Assembly: GCF_964340395.1 (NCBI RefSeq)
Contig: NC_135565.1
Coordinates: 8,285,242-8,349,241 of the forward strand
Direction of reading: 5' to 3'
DNA from: Glandiceps talaboti
Lineage: Eukaryota; Hemichordata; Enteropneusta; Spengelidae
DNA: 64,000 nt
The position numbers and the translations under genes are program-made. The notes below the pieces were generated by a model. It was not told the origin of the DNA. It worked only from the letters and a program-made list of their open reading frames with translations, and searched no databases. Each line of letters opens with the position of its first letter. The first letter of the stretch is position 1. Below are positions 1-26,510 of the stretch, in pieces.

Positions 1-935
1 TAGACATCTAACAGGCTATACCGTCTATTATTATATCTATAGTTTACTCTAAATAGTAAACACTCTCTGCATGTCTATACTCCTCTTCTATTTGTCTATA
101 ATTTACTAACTTTATTTTGTTTAGCCTCATGTCTATAATTTACTTCCAATGTTTAACTTTCTTAATCTATAATTATCTATTGTCTATAGTTTTTACAATC
201 AATGCCTTATTCATCTATATATAGTTATCTATAATCATCTATTACTAGTGTGTCTATACTCTACCCCAAACACTAACATTTCTTTGTCTATTGCCATATC
301 TATTGCATCTCTAGTTTATTTACATATATCTATTTTTTCTATATTTTTTTGGCTAATTTTATTCCATTCATCACCAAACCATTCTGTATTACAGCTACCA
401 GCTCAGTTCTTTTCTACGATATGATTCAAACTCACCTCATTTCATGGACTTGTTATTTCTGTTTTTAATACAATCCTACCATTTTCTACTCCTCATTTTA
501 TACAATATGTATCACAATGTAGAGAAAGTTCTTTCATATCACTTTAAGAATACCATATACAACTTAAGAGAATCCATTTCCTTATCTGTGGTAATTCACA
601 TATTCAACATTTCTCCTGGTATCATCATTATATCTCCAATGCCACAAGCAGACTTCTCTTTTAGACTCTAAGATTATGTCATGTCGCTCCGCCCTCACTG
701 GCTTGCTCCATTTATGACCAATGTGTGAGGGCGCCCTGTCATGTTATAGCGTACAGATGACCTTATCATCTACTCATTTCAACTCCTCTCCAACCTCTTT
801 TCCCTCAGATCAACATTTTTTTCAGATTCAGATTCAGATTCAGATTCTGGTTTTGAATCTGAACAAACGATAAATAATTCCCTACATCACCATATCTCTA
901 ACATTATTAATACATGCTTATATTGTAATGTTTAG
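1..935. other. AT-rich non-coding sequence upstream of the tetraspanin exons
   Basis: There is no convincing exon here. The first 350 bases are a loose, low-complexity series of the motif tctataatttact and its variants. A short run of the hexamer cagatt lies at about 826-850. The stretch is probably an intron of the tetraspanin, because the exon at 936 begins in mid-protein, but the preceding exon cannot be identified. Confidence 0.5.
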
Positions 936-2777
936 TACCAATGCTGTGGTTCAAGGCTGTACAAGGACTGGCAGACAAGTCGTTGGTATCTCTCAGATCA
1001 GACACAGCACCAAGCTGTACCCAGGGCTTGTTGTATAAAGGACAGTGATTATCCGGCATGTACCAGAGGAACCATCAAAGCTAACAATCCAGATATGTTA
1101 TGGCCTGAGGTACGTAATAAATCTATTGGTTGTAAATTATAAAAATTGATAGTTAAAGAGACAAATACACACATATATTGCTTTATTTTATAACACCTCT
1201 GCTTCCATCGCTTGTTGTCATCTGATTTTTTATGTTTCGGGTGATCGCAGTTTCTTTCCCACATGATTATGCATTTCCGGAATAACAAATTGAAAACGGA
1301 CGACAAAAATGAAAGGAAACAGAAGTAAATGAATAAGGAAATTGAGCCGTATTTACCACATCAGAATTGAAATCAGATTGACTGACAAGATAGTTATATC
1401 AATACACTGTGATAGATAATTCAATGGTATATATACATAAGTCATTAAGCTATTTATATAGTTGGCATTACTTGTACAGTTGTCCTGCTGTGTATCCTGT
1501 GTTATTATACCAAATACAGGATATGGTACATTATACTGATTTTCCTAGTATGTGATAATAGGTCATAATATATTTGCATACTCATTTGTATGCATCCAAA
1601 TATGGAAATATATTCTCTTTAGTCATGAGTGTGTAAATGAATACAAACACAAACCTAATACAATGCAATGCTGTTCTCATTATTATAATATATTTGCATA
1701 CTCATTTGCATGCATCCAAATATGGAAATATATTCTCTCTAGTCTTGAGTGTGTAAATGAATACAAACACAAACCTAATGTTGTGAAATATTGTTCTCTA
1801 AAGGGTTGTCTTACATCTATGGTTGGTTGGGTACAATACAACTTGGAGGTGATTGCTGGTCTTGCCTTGGCTATTGCCGTCATTGAGGTAAGGTCAAAGG
1901 TTACGCATGTATTAAAAATGAAGTGGCTGTAAATGCACGAATAAGCCATTTTTTGTCTTGCAACAGATGTCTTGCGATCCTGCGTGAGTCATTGCATCCA
2001 TAGCAACCACGTGAGGGTGGTCAAGCTGAAAGTGAAGTCAAATGATTTCATATGCAAGTAACAATTTGCATATTTTGCTCCATCATTTGCATACCATTTA
2101 CATTCAGGTATGCATATAATGTTTCCAGCCTTACACTGCAGTGAAAATACCACTAATATGAGTACACATTGGTGCAAGTAATCATTGGCACATATATAAT
2201 AATTACAAGAAAATTGTTGTAACAGGATACACTTTATTTTGCATGCATAAAAATACAAATTGAATTGCCACTGTTTTGACATGCCTCAGAAATAAACTAT
2301 GTAAACTTTCTGTTACTTTGTTCAGGAAAAGTCCAACCCATTCTCAGTTATAATCAAGAAAAAAAATCAGGGGTCACCACAGAAATTTTTTAAATAGAGG
2401 TCAAGAGGAATTCAAAATTAAACCATCATAGAATCCAATATGGCCACCAAATCCAATATGGCCGCCAAATACTGTGTTAACTCTATGGAAAACAAAAGAT
2501 TGATGGTTTCATTGAAAACAAGATGATGAACCCTAATTTATTTAATATTGTTTCAAAAGAACCAGAAACAAGCTTTCATATGACAAAATTTGGAGAGAAT
2601 TTTCAGGGAAATTTGTTTGCAAGATGCATTAATTTCTACCTTAACTAGCAAAAGGATTGTTTATAAAAAAAATGACATTCTACGATTTTATATATTTTTT
2701 CTCTCTAACAGCTTTTCAGTATTATATTCGCTTGCTGTTTGTACCAGAGTATTGAGAAAGATGCTAGTTATGTGTAA
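936..2777 (+). CDS. Tetraspanin, C-terminal half (three last coding exons; 5' part off the window)
   Basis: Three phase-0 exons at 936-1109, 1804-1887 and 2712-2777 join into 107 residues plus a TAA stop. The first begins with YQCCGS, the CCG motif of the large extracellular loop, followed by KDWQTSRW and the second cysteine pair in VPRACC. A further Cys in YPACTRG and the GC at the start of exon 2 make six cysteines. Exon 2 then runs into TM4 (VIAGLALAIAVIE), which exon 3 completes (LFSIIFACCLYQSIEKDASYV). Acceptors (tttag, ctctaaag, ctaacag) and donors (gtacgt, gtaagg) are present. Tetraspanins organise membrane microdomains with integrins and other partners. The DW..S.W / VP..CC pattern recalls CD151/TSPAN11, but the subtype is inferred. 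TM1-TM3 lie upstream of the window or in unrecognised exons. The individual exons are short, so the gene is easily missed by length-based ORF calling. Confidence 0.88.
1565..1800. repeat. Two-copy 120-bp tandem duplication in a tetraspanin intron
   Basis: A block beginning ataatatatttgcatactc at 1565 recurs at 1685 with few differences. Both copies contain aatatggaaatatattctc and gtgtaaatgaatacaaacac. The second copy ends just before the acceptor of the exon at 1804. Confidence 0.9.
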
Positions 2778-5302
2778 GAAGTACACCACTCAAGATACTG
2801 ACCATGGTGAAAGAGACATTTATATGAAGAAAACCATTGCATCAACGTGTCCACTATAGTTCTGCTTGCAGACAGTGTACGGGTCTAGATTACTGACATG
2901 GGCCTCGATAGGAAGACAATTGTCAGAATCGAGTCCCGATTATACCATATGCAAGCAGAACTACGTGTCCACCAAGTTATCCACCAATGTTTTGTTCTAG
3001 ATATTCATTTCAGTGTTGTGAAACTAGCATGAAATGAACATCAAAAGAATCATGTCTTTTTTTTATACATTTTTCCTTTCATGTAATATTTTACGATTTA
3101 GTTTTAACCCCAGTCTTTAAGTAAGATTCATACATCAATATATTAATTACGCTAATAGTTGACAAATATTTTTTGTGTCAGCGTCAAAATTATACAATTT
3201 CGAGGTAGTATAATTCTACCAATATCTCTGATACTGCTACGTTTTACGTTTTGGTAACCAAGATGACTTGGAAGACATTTCTTTATATTGTTGTAGATAG
3301 ATGCTTTGGTACGCGGTTGACGTAGACAAATTTAGTAGATTTTTTTGTCTATTATTGCATTTTTATTGAGCCCGGTTTTTCTGACATAAACTGCCCTTTC
3401 CTCTTCTGTTGTAATTTCTTGAAAGTATTGCTACGAAATCATGTTTTTGAATAGAAAAAGTTAGATCAAAGAAAGATATATATTCATTTGTAAATAGCAA
3501 AACTATCTATGACGTGTGATTTTTAAGTTAGTGCTGAGATCATGCCCTGTAGCTCCCTAAGTGTCCTCATGAGCCAACTTTTAATTTTCAACTCTCACAA
3601 TAAACATTCGCATGATGCCATAAAAATATCTGTTTTCTGGGGGATATTTTGTGTGTCCTTGTTTGGAGAAAGTTTCTACTTTCTGGTACACACCACACTG
3701 TCTGCTGGCCATCTTACTTCCAGCACAAAATAGTGCAAGTATTTTGATGCTCAAATTCTGATCACATGACGTAATAGTTAAAACCCAAATTGTAAGAAAA
3801 CATGTTTCAAACAGAAATAATTGCCTGAATTCTACAGGTGTGATGTATTTGTATATATCTGTGAGATAGCCATGAGGGGGTGCCCTCACACATATCGCCC
3901 AACCCCTTTCAGAGCATGCCACCAGTGAGGGTGTAGAGACACAGTATATCTTAGTCTTACTTGTACACACTCAAATGACATTATCTAACTTACAAAGTCA
4001 ACATTCTAAATAGTTTTGCTACAGTAATTTCATGCAATATTTTCTTCTATATTTTGTTTGCAAAAAATTCAATAAATGAATCCAAATAAACAACTGATTT
4101 ACAAATTTTCTTATTTTTCTTTTGTTCATTCACAAAGTCCTTGGTAATTTCTCACAAGATTTCAAATTTTTGAGCCGTTTTACATTTATACCTGCAACAT
4201 TATTCTCACCAGAAGAGAAAATTACAATTTTTTGATTCATTAGTAGTGTAGTAGTGTAGGTTTGTGTTTTTAAAGTCCTAAGACTGATATTCTTATATTT
4301 AGAGTTAAAAAGTGCTTTTAACGGGATTATTTTGGAAAAAAAAAACTATTGACAGCAATTTTATGGCATTTTTTGTAGCAAAAATTGTCAAATTTTACAT
4401 GTGTAAACAAGTAATCTGAGTATGGACTCTTCATTGTTGTAAACTAGAGCACATAATTTCTGCTAAAGCAACGAAATATGTATCTCTTGAAATGTGTACA
4501 GTCTTGGACAGTGCCATAAAAGAGGCTGTGGTTTACAACGATAGGATTCTTTCAAATAACATCACAATTTTTGCCGATACTGTATATTCCTTTAATCAAA
4601 TCCTGTCGTTATACTTTTTGGGCAAAAGAGATGCCAGTTATATGTACAACACTGGTTTTCACAGACCTGGTCATTCTGGCTACTCGTGCGACAGAGAACA
4701 GTCTGTCCAAAGATTTATCACTTTTCAACACCATGCATCCATGTATTTGAGAAATCAGTAAAGGATATACAATATACAATGAGGTACATGAACGCTGAGT
4801 TGTACATCCTACTAATACCACAGCCCCTTTTATGGTGATGACATGTTGTTAATTATACAACTGCATCCCTATATCACATACACACCCACATTTACACTCG
4901 GGTCACATTGATTGGTTGTCAGGGGCAACATGACATTATGATTGAAATGCAGCCAGGTGAAAATAAAAACCATCCCACTTCAAAATATAAATATAAATTT
5001 ATGAAATATCAGTGAATGATTCTTGTGACGTCAATCATGTAGTTTTGTGATCAAACACTCACCAATGTTATTTGATTAAGAATATAATTATGAATATATA
5101 TACATGTATACATTTTGTACGCTATAACAGCTTATATAGGAAAATGAATAAATAAGAATTGTGTAATTACATTGGTTAAAATGTCTTTCTGTTATGTGGG
5201 ATTACTGTGTGATGTAGATATAGATATACAAGAATAACATGTACATGAGAGGAATCCCACTACCTGACTGATGTGTAAACCTTTAAGTCTGTATTGAATG
5301 TT
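2778..5302. other. Non-coding interval downstream of the tetraspanin stop
   Basis: Apart from the miniature element at 2855-2963, I see no exon here. The start is presumably tetraspanin 3' UTR: AATAAA-type signals occur in the AT-rich DNA, for example near 4070, but none can be chosen with confidence. Confidence 0.4.
2846..2972. mobile_element. Miniature inverted-repeat element with 9-bp target duplication (copy 1)
   Basis: TAGTTCTGCTTGCA at 2857-2870 is perfectly inverted as TGCAAGCAGAACTA at 2950-2963, and the inner arms continue the pairing (CGGGTCTAGATT against AATCGAGTCCCG). The 9-bp direct repeat cgtgtccac lies on both sides (2846-2854 and 2964-2972), with two extra bases (ta) inside the left copy. 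The element is about 109 bp, has no coding capacity and would fold as one hairpin. A relative with the same ends and an 8-of-9 matched flanking repeat lies at 26110-26197. Confidence 0.85.
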
Positions 5303-5987
5303 ATCAGTACTAGCCTAAGGGCTCTTTATCACTATCAGTACTGGTCTATGGGCCCTTTAACACTATCAGTATTAGCCTAAGGGCTCTTGGACACTATCAG
5401 TACTAGCCTAAGGGCTCTTGAACACTATCAGTACTAGCCCAAGGGCTCTTTATCACTATCAGTACTAGCATATGGGCCCTTTATGAACTATCAGTACTAG
5501 CCTAGGACTTTATCACTATCAGTACTAGCCTAAGGACTCTTTATCAGTACTAGCCTAAGGACTCTTTATCACTATCAGTATTAACCTATGGGCCCTTCAA
5601 CACTATCGGTACTAGCTTAAGGACTCTTTATCACTATCAGTACTAGCCTAAGGACTCTTTATCAGTACTAGCCTAAGGGCTCTTTAACACTATCAGTACT
5701 AGCCTAAGGACTCTTTATCACTATCAGTATTAGCCTAAGGGCTCTTTATCAATACTAGCCTAAGGACTCTTTATCACTATCAGTACTAGCCTAAGGACTC
5801 TTTATCACTATCAATACTAACCTAAGGACTCTATCAGTACTAGCCTAAGGGCTCTTTAACACTATCAGTACTAGCCTAAGGGCTCTTTATCACTATCAGT
5901 ACTAGCCTAAGGGCTCTTTATCACTATCAGTACTAGCCTAAGGGCTCTTTATCACTATCAGTACTAGCCTAAGTGCTCCTTAATCAC
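5303..5987. repeat. Minisatellite, about 30-bp unit
   Basis: More than 20 imperfect head-to-tail copies of a unit reading approximately atcagtactagcctaaggg followed by ctctttatcact. Units vary by small deletions (some lack the tatcact part) and by ggctctt/ggactct variants. No open reading frame of note crosses it. Confidence 0.95.
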
Positions 5988-7960
5988 TTTGTTAGCACAA
6001 CTGAACACTACAGTAGTTCAGTATGTATATAGGCATCACACAAAAGGTCTGGCTGTGTGTGTGTGTGTGTGTGTAAAGCAAGTTAAAGTCAAAAACCACC
6101 TGACTAATTGCGTTGAGATTTGGTGGAGACATTAATTTGGGTGTCTAGATGAAAAATTGCTTAAATGAAAGTGATGCTAGTGGTTTTCAAGTTATGTCCA
6201 AAAAGAGTAACTTTTTCCATCAAAACAGTCCATTACAGTAAGAGACCATGAGACATATAATCACTTGGCCAAAGTTCATTAAGAATATAACTATCCATTA
6301 TCCTGTAGGGAGTGTGTTCATATTTGAAGTGCGTTTCTCTCACAGTATGTCAGATATTGGATTTCAGTTGTGTGCATTGCCATTGGCAGTCTTTTTGGGG
6401 GGGGGGGGGGGTGGTATTGCTCCACAGGTGGCTCTAACATACATACATGACATGACAACCAGTAGTGGTGTTTTTACTTCAATGATACAGATAGTAGCAA
6501 TGGTCACTCTGTAGAACTTGTATTCCTTTCAACAATTATATTGTAATTTTCGAGAAGAGATTTCACAGAAACTCTCGGAACTTAGGTGGATTGTAGGTAT
6601 CTGCTACCCCAAACAAAAATGTAAATTTCTGTATCTGTATAGTTGAGGTACAAAACATCAATCCTGGCTGTCACGTACTAGACGCAACCACTCACACTTT
6701 TAAGACATTTCCACTTTAAATCATTTCACCTGCAACAGAGCAGTACCTGTAGCTCAATAAAAATCTTACTAACATTGCCTACGTGTCATCGCCTAGCTTA
6801 AAAATTCTTCATAACATGTACCAATAAGAATTTTTATAAGCCAGATGACATATTGGCAATGTTAGTATTAGCAGATGATGTGATGTTTGTTAAGGACACA
6901 ACTATCACGGAGGGGAAGGTATTTGGGGGTGGAAGGGAATCACTATATTTCATGCAAGTGTTAGGGGAGGGCGAGTATTTTTTGTGCAATGATAGTTTTG
7001 ATTTCAGATATTCCAATGACAGATGAGGGTTAAGGGCCAGTAATCTTTGTGCAAAGTCTTGGAGAGGGTCACTCTTTTTCATTCACCGAGCTTCTGAAAA
7101 AAAAACCCAACCCCCTTCCCACACATAAGCTAAGCACACTAGACAACATAACAACAGCTGTTATCTGAGTGAGTGAGAGATGCGTTTTGATAAACAATTG
7201 TTTATTTTCAGCACTATTACAAAATACATGGCGACATATGCTATTACAATCAGTAAGTATGTTTCCATGACAACCTTAGTTTACGATAATGGAAACAACA
7301 TTCATGTCACCTTAATCTCAATTGAAGAATGAACAATTCAATAAAATAGTTTTCGTCTAAATAGAAGTATATTTTTATTGGGGGTGTTGAACTAAACAGT
7401 ATCAGGAAATTGCAGGTATCAAAACATGACTGGTACAAAATAAAGTGAGGCAAGCAATGCTTACAATACATAGAAACAAGGCTTAGTACAAAAAAATTGA
7501 CATTTCCATGGATTCATATACCAATAGTTATCAGAAATACTCCAAGAATACTTAAATGTATAACATATCAGTTACTCATACAAGTCAAAATACAGTTTTC
7601 AGAATGAGTTCAGACAACAAAACGTGGACAACATCTGACATCAAATAGAGAATTAGCCATACTTTTCTGATTGAAATGTTGTAACTCACTATGGTGTCTC
7701 AGGAATGCTCCGGGGAAAAAACTTTTCGCAATTTAGATATGCACGGTAGGCGAGTTTTTAGTATGACACCAAATATGTGGATATCTGACATCAAACAGAG
7801 AATTAGCCATACTTTTCCCCCAATCATATTTTCTAACTAGCTGTGATACTTTGTGAGACGTACTCCAGCAAACACGAACATATTACAAATAAGAATCAGA
7901 ATAGACAGTTTTAAGTATGAGTTTTGACAACAAGTAAATGAACATCTGACATCAGAGTTA
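5988..7960. other. Non-coding interval with simple repeats
   Basis: Contains a (GT)n run at about 6053-6074 and a 13-base poly-G tract near 6398-6411. No exon is recognisable. The part from roughly 7.2 kb on could belong to the 3' end of the downstream methyltransferase on the minus strand, but this cannot be shown. Confidence 0.4.
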
Positions 7961-7963
7961 ACC

Positions 7964-8240
7964 AACTTTACCAATGGGCAGCTTGCAATCCAAACTGAGC
8001 ATGCCCAGATGCAAAGGATTATGGGATTAACTGGTGTTACTGTAATACCTCTATTCTGGGGGTGATTGGAAGGATAGCCCTCCAGTAGCAGGGGTCTGGG
8101 TAACAAACACTAGATTATCTGTAGTTACAAACAACATGACACTGGGTACAACAGTTATTGATTTATCATGTTTTTTTTATCACAGTATTCCCAGAATGCA
8201 CCATTCAAGATGGCAGCTTTGAAAGTTAACTATAATTTGC
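7964..8240. mobile_element. Interspersed foldback-type repeat, copy 1
   Basis: This stretch and 22160-22440 share gcttgcaatccaaactgagcatg-type sequence, then agatg-caaaggattatgggat, and further on cccagaatgcaccattcaagatggcagcttt. The left end (ctttaccaatgggcagcttgca) is an imperfect reverse complement of the right end of the other copy (tgcaagtttgccattggtga). That suggests a non-autonomous element with terminal inverted repeats. No coding capacity is visible. Confidence 0.6.
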
Positions 8241-9835
8241 TCTATAAACTCACTCGTACAATGTGTTCTGTATTGTGCAATCATGTCAAAGGACATCTAT
8301 CACTACACATGTAACTGCCATATTTGATCTTTTTCTCGAGTTTTATCACTGCCAACATAAATTGACAAAGTTAACCAGACAAAACTATACAATTTAAGAT
8401 GACATGACATGATTTACAAGTCCTGGTCCACTTTAAAGAGTGATCAACTCACTTTACAGATGACAAGAAAAATACCATTCTACTTAGCCTACGACAGTAA
8501 ATACTTCCTTCCAAATACACCCAAGTGTTGCTGTTTACAAATTACAAATTTCTTGACTAGTAAGTAAAAAAAAAAATGACAATCAAGTGTAAACTGCAAT
8601 AAGTTAGACGTGACGTGATAAAAAGTACAGATATAATAACAAAGCTGACCTAAGTACTGTCATACTTTGTGTGGTTTCTACTTTTCTGGAATATTCTATG
8701 CCAAATAAAAGTAGTTTTTCAAGCTAGTTTGCCGCAATTTAAATTCAATGGTAACAATCAGAAAGAAATCTGGTTATATTTATTCAGTTCCTGATGTTCT
8801 AGGTGTTATCACCCCCCCCCCCCCCCACCAATTAGTCGATTCGTTGAAGTTTGGTAACACTGCTAGAAATACAGATATTTCAATACAGCGCGATATTTAG
8901 CATAAACCCCCCCCCCCCCCCATTCATTGAGTAGTTGGCCCCTTTTGAAGTTTACTAACGATGAGTGAAAGAGAAATGTTGACATCATGTATTCAGTTCC
9001 AGATGTATTACTTTGACCCCCCCCTCCCCCTCCCCCCATTTCACAGTGGTTTCCATCCCAAGATATTTTGAAATCAAACAATGAATTTTTTGTTATGCAA
9101 ATATTCACTGAGGCATGTCACGGGTCTGAAATGTGGCATTGTTACTGGTCAGCTTGTTGCTAGTCTAAAACCTACATTCTGTTAAGGTGTAACAAAAGAA
9201 CAATAGAATACCTGTGTAAATTTACACAGGTTCGTCTTCGCTGTGATACATGAGATTTTGTTCGCAAATACGCAATGGTGTAATCGCTGTAACTAAGAGC
9301 TGCAGACGTTCACCTGCGTTTCCATGACCTGTGACCTCGTACGGGCACTTCTAACTCCATCATTCTGAGTGAATAAAAGAGGTCAACAAAAGTTCCGAAA
9401 ACAGATATGCAGCTTTTAATCTAGACTATCCTCTCCCCCACCCCAAGCCCCTCACCCCTCCTAATTGCCAGTATCAAGGTTTGAATTGTACCCTCCCCCC
9501 TAACCTGTCGGTATAAATGTTTGAAATGTAACATATCCCCCTACCCCTTCAATAATGTTATCTATCCCCTTCCTGTTATAAATCATTTCGAGCAAATGCA
9601 TGTATTTGTGCATATTAATAAAGCTAGTTCTGATAAATGCTAAAAATTCATTACTATGGTAACAATGAAATGGATTACTGTCAAACATGTCCCTTTAAAT
9701 TGGGTCAAGTACAGGGAATATTAAACCACTCCATCCATAGAAGGAATGCCTAACTTCATGTATCTCCCCATGTGGCTGAGTATGTCTGTGTCCATCTGTC
9801 TCCCCATGTAGGTAGGTAGGTGGCGCTATCTACAT
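8241..9835. other. Presumed PRMT1 3' UTR and downstream DNA with poly-C tracts
   Basis: Poly-C runs occur at about 8812-8827, 8907-8920 and 9017-9037. AATAAA on the minus strand occurs near 8780, about 1 kb beyond the methyltransferase stop, and is one possible polyadenylation signal. No coding exon is visible. Confidence 0.35.
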
Positions 9836-25566
<15,731 letters not shown>

Positions 25567-26100
25567 CTTGATTATGAGCACGTGGGCATGACATCATGAA
25601 AACGAAAGAATTTTAATTTTGTAACTTGTGGCGCAATTCGCTGTCGACTGCATATAAATGCAGTTTGGTTTGTCTATTCCAAAATGTAGATGCGCCCTTC
25701 GAAATAGAGTACTGGTCTATTGCTAGCAAAGCCAGCGTTTGTTTTAAATATTATTTAGTACCATTTTTTTCTTTTTTTCCAAACCAATGCACATGGTGCA
25801 AAACAAAGTTGGTAGGAATTAACGATACCAATTACTACTTATATAGGGGAATGCGACAAAAAAGTTGGTAGTCAAGTGTATTTCACCAGCCCGCAATGAT
25901 GGATATGAGTAGGTAACAGATCCTAACAGATCTAGAACGCCCGTTTTGTAAAGTGTACACTTATCGCTTTTTCCAAACATGGCAAAAGTGAAAGCGCTTT
26001 TGGGTATTACCCATGGCATGGGCCCAACACACCTTATCTATGCACACTCCCATGGGAATATCAAACGTTTTGCAACCTACGAGTCTGTGCACGTGAGCTT
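25567..26100. promoter_or_regulatory. Putative PRMT1 promoter / 5' flank
   Basis: The PRMT1 start codon is at 25566 on the minus strand, preceded in the transcript by CACGTGCTCATAATCAAG. CACGTG (an E-box) lies about 20 bp upstream of the ATG. No TATA box or transcription start can be fixed from sequence alone. The PRMT1 promoter should lie somewhere in this interval. Confidence 0.35.
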
Positions 26101-26206
26101 GGGTGAAATTAGTCCTGCTTGCATACGCGTAGTAAGTCGTCCCTTCCTTCTCCGATGTTGAGCGAAACGCAGCGCGCACCGTCTGCAAGCAGGGCTAGGA
26201 TGAAAT
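26101..26206. mobile_element. Miniature inverted-repeat element with 9-bp target duplication (copy 2)
   Basis: TAGTCCTGCTTGCA at 26110-26123 is inverted as TGCAAGCAGGGCTA at 26184-26197. The flanks are gggtgaaat (26101-26109) and ggatgaaat (26198-26206), a 9-bp direct repeat with one mismatch. The terminal repeats differ by one or two bases from those of the copy at 2857-2963, so the two form one family. No coding capacity. Confidence 0.8.
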
Positions 26207-26338
26207 CCTCGTTCCCGTAGCAATGCTAAACCTTTCTAGTCATCCCTCTGGTGGTGATATGATTTTGAAGAAAGAACCCCAACCCGATAATGAGTCAAAT
26301 TCAAGATCGAGCCCTAACAACTTTTGTTCATGCATGTA

Positions 26339-26510
26339 CGTTTGCACGCACGCACGCACACACGCACGCACGCACCCACCCACCCACCCATTCATGCATG
26401 CACGCAAACACGCATCCATGAATGCCTGCGCGCGTGCCTACGTGAGTGAGTGAGTGAGTGAGTGAGTGAGTGAGTGAGTGAATGTGTGTGTGTGTGTGGG
26501 GAGGGGGGTT
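26339..26510. repeat. Composite microsatellite (cgca/ccca, gtga, gt)
   Basis: (GCAC)n and (CACC)n runs at about 26341-26395, then (GTGA)n at 26441-26481 and (GT)n to about 26498, ending in a G-rich run. Confidence 0.95.

Noticed and set aside
5303-5987. Regular direct repeats that could suggest a CRISPR array
   Set aside because: Units are contiguous with no unique spacers, and the setting is an intron-bearing animal genome.
25979-26161. 60-codon plus-strand frame with a fair start context, divergent from PRMT1
   Set aside because: No family resemblance, and its end overlaps the miniature transposon at 26110-26197. Cannot be supported as a gene.
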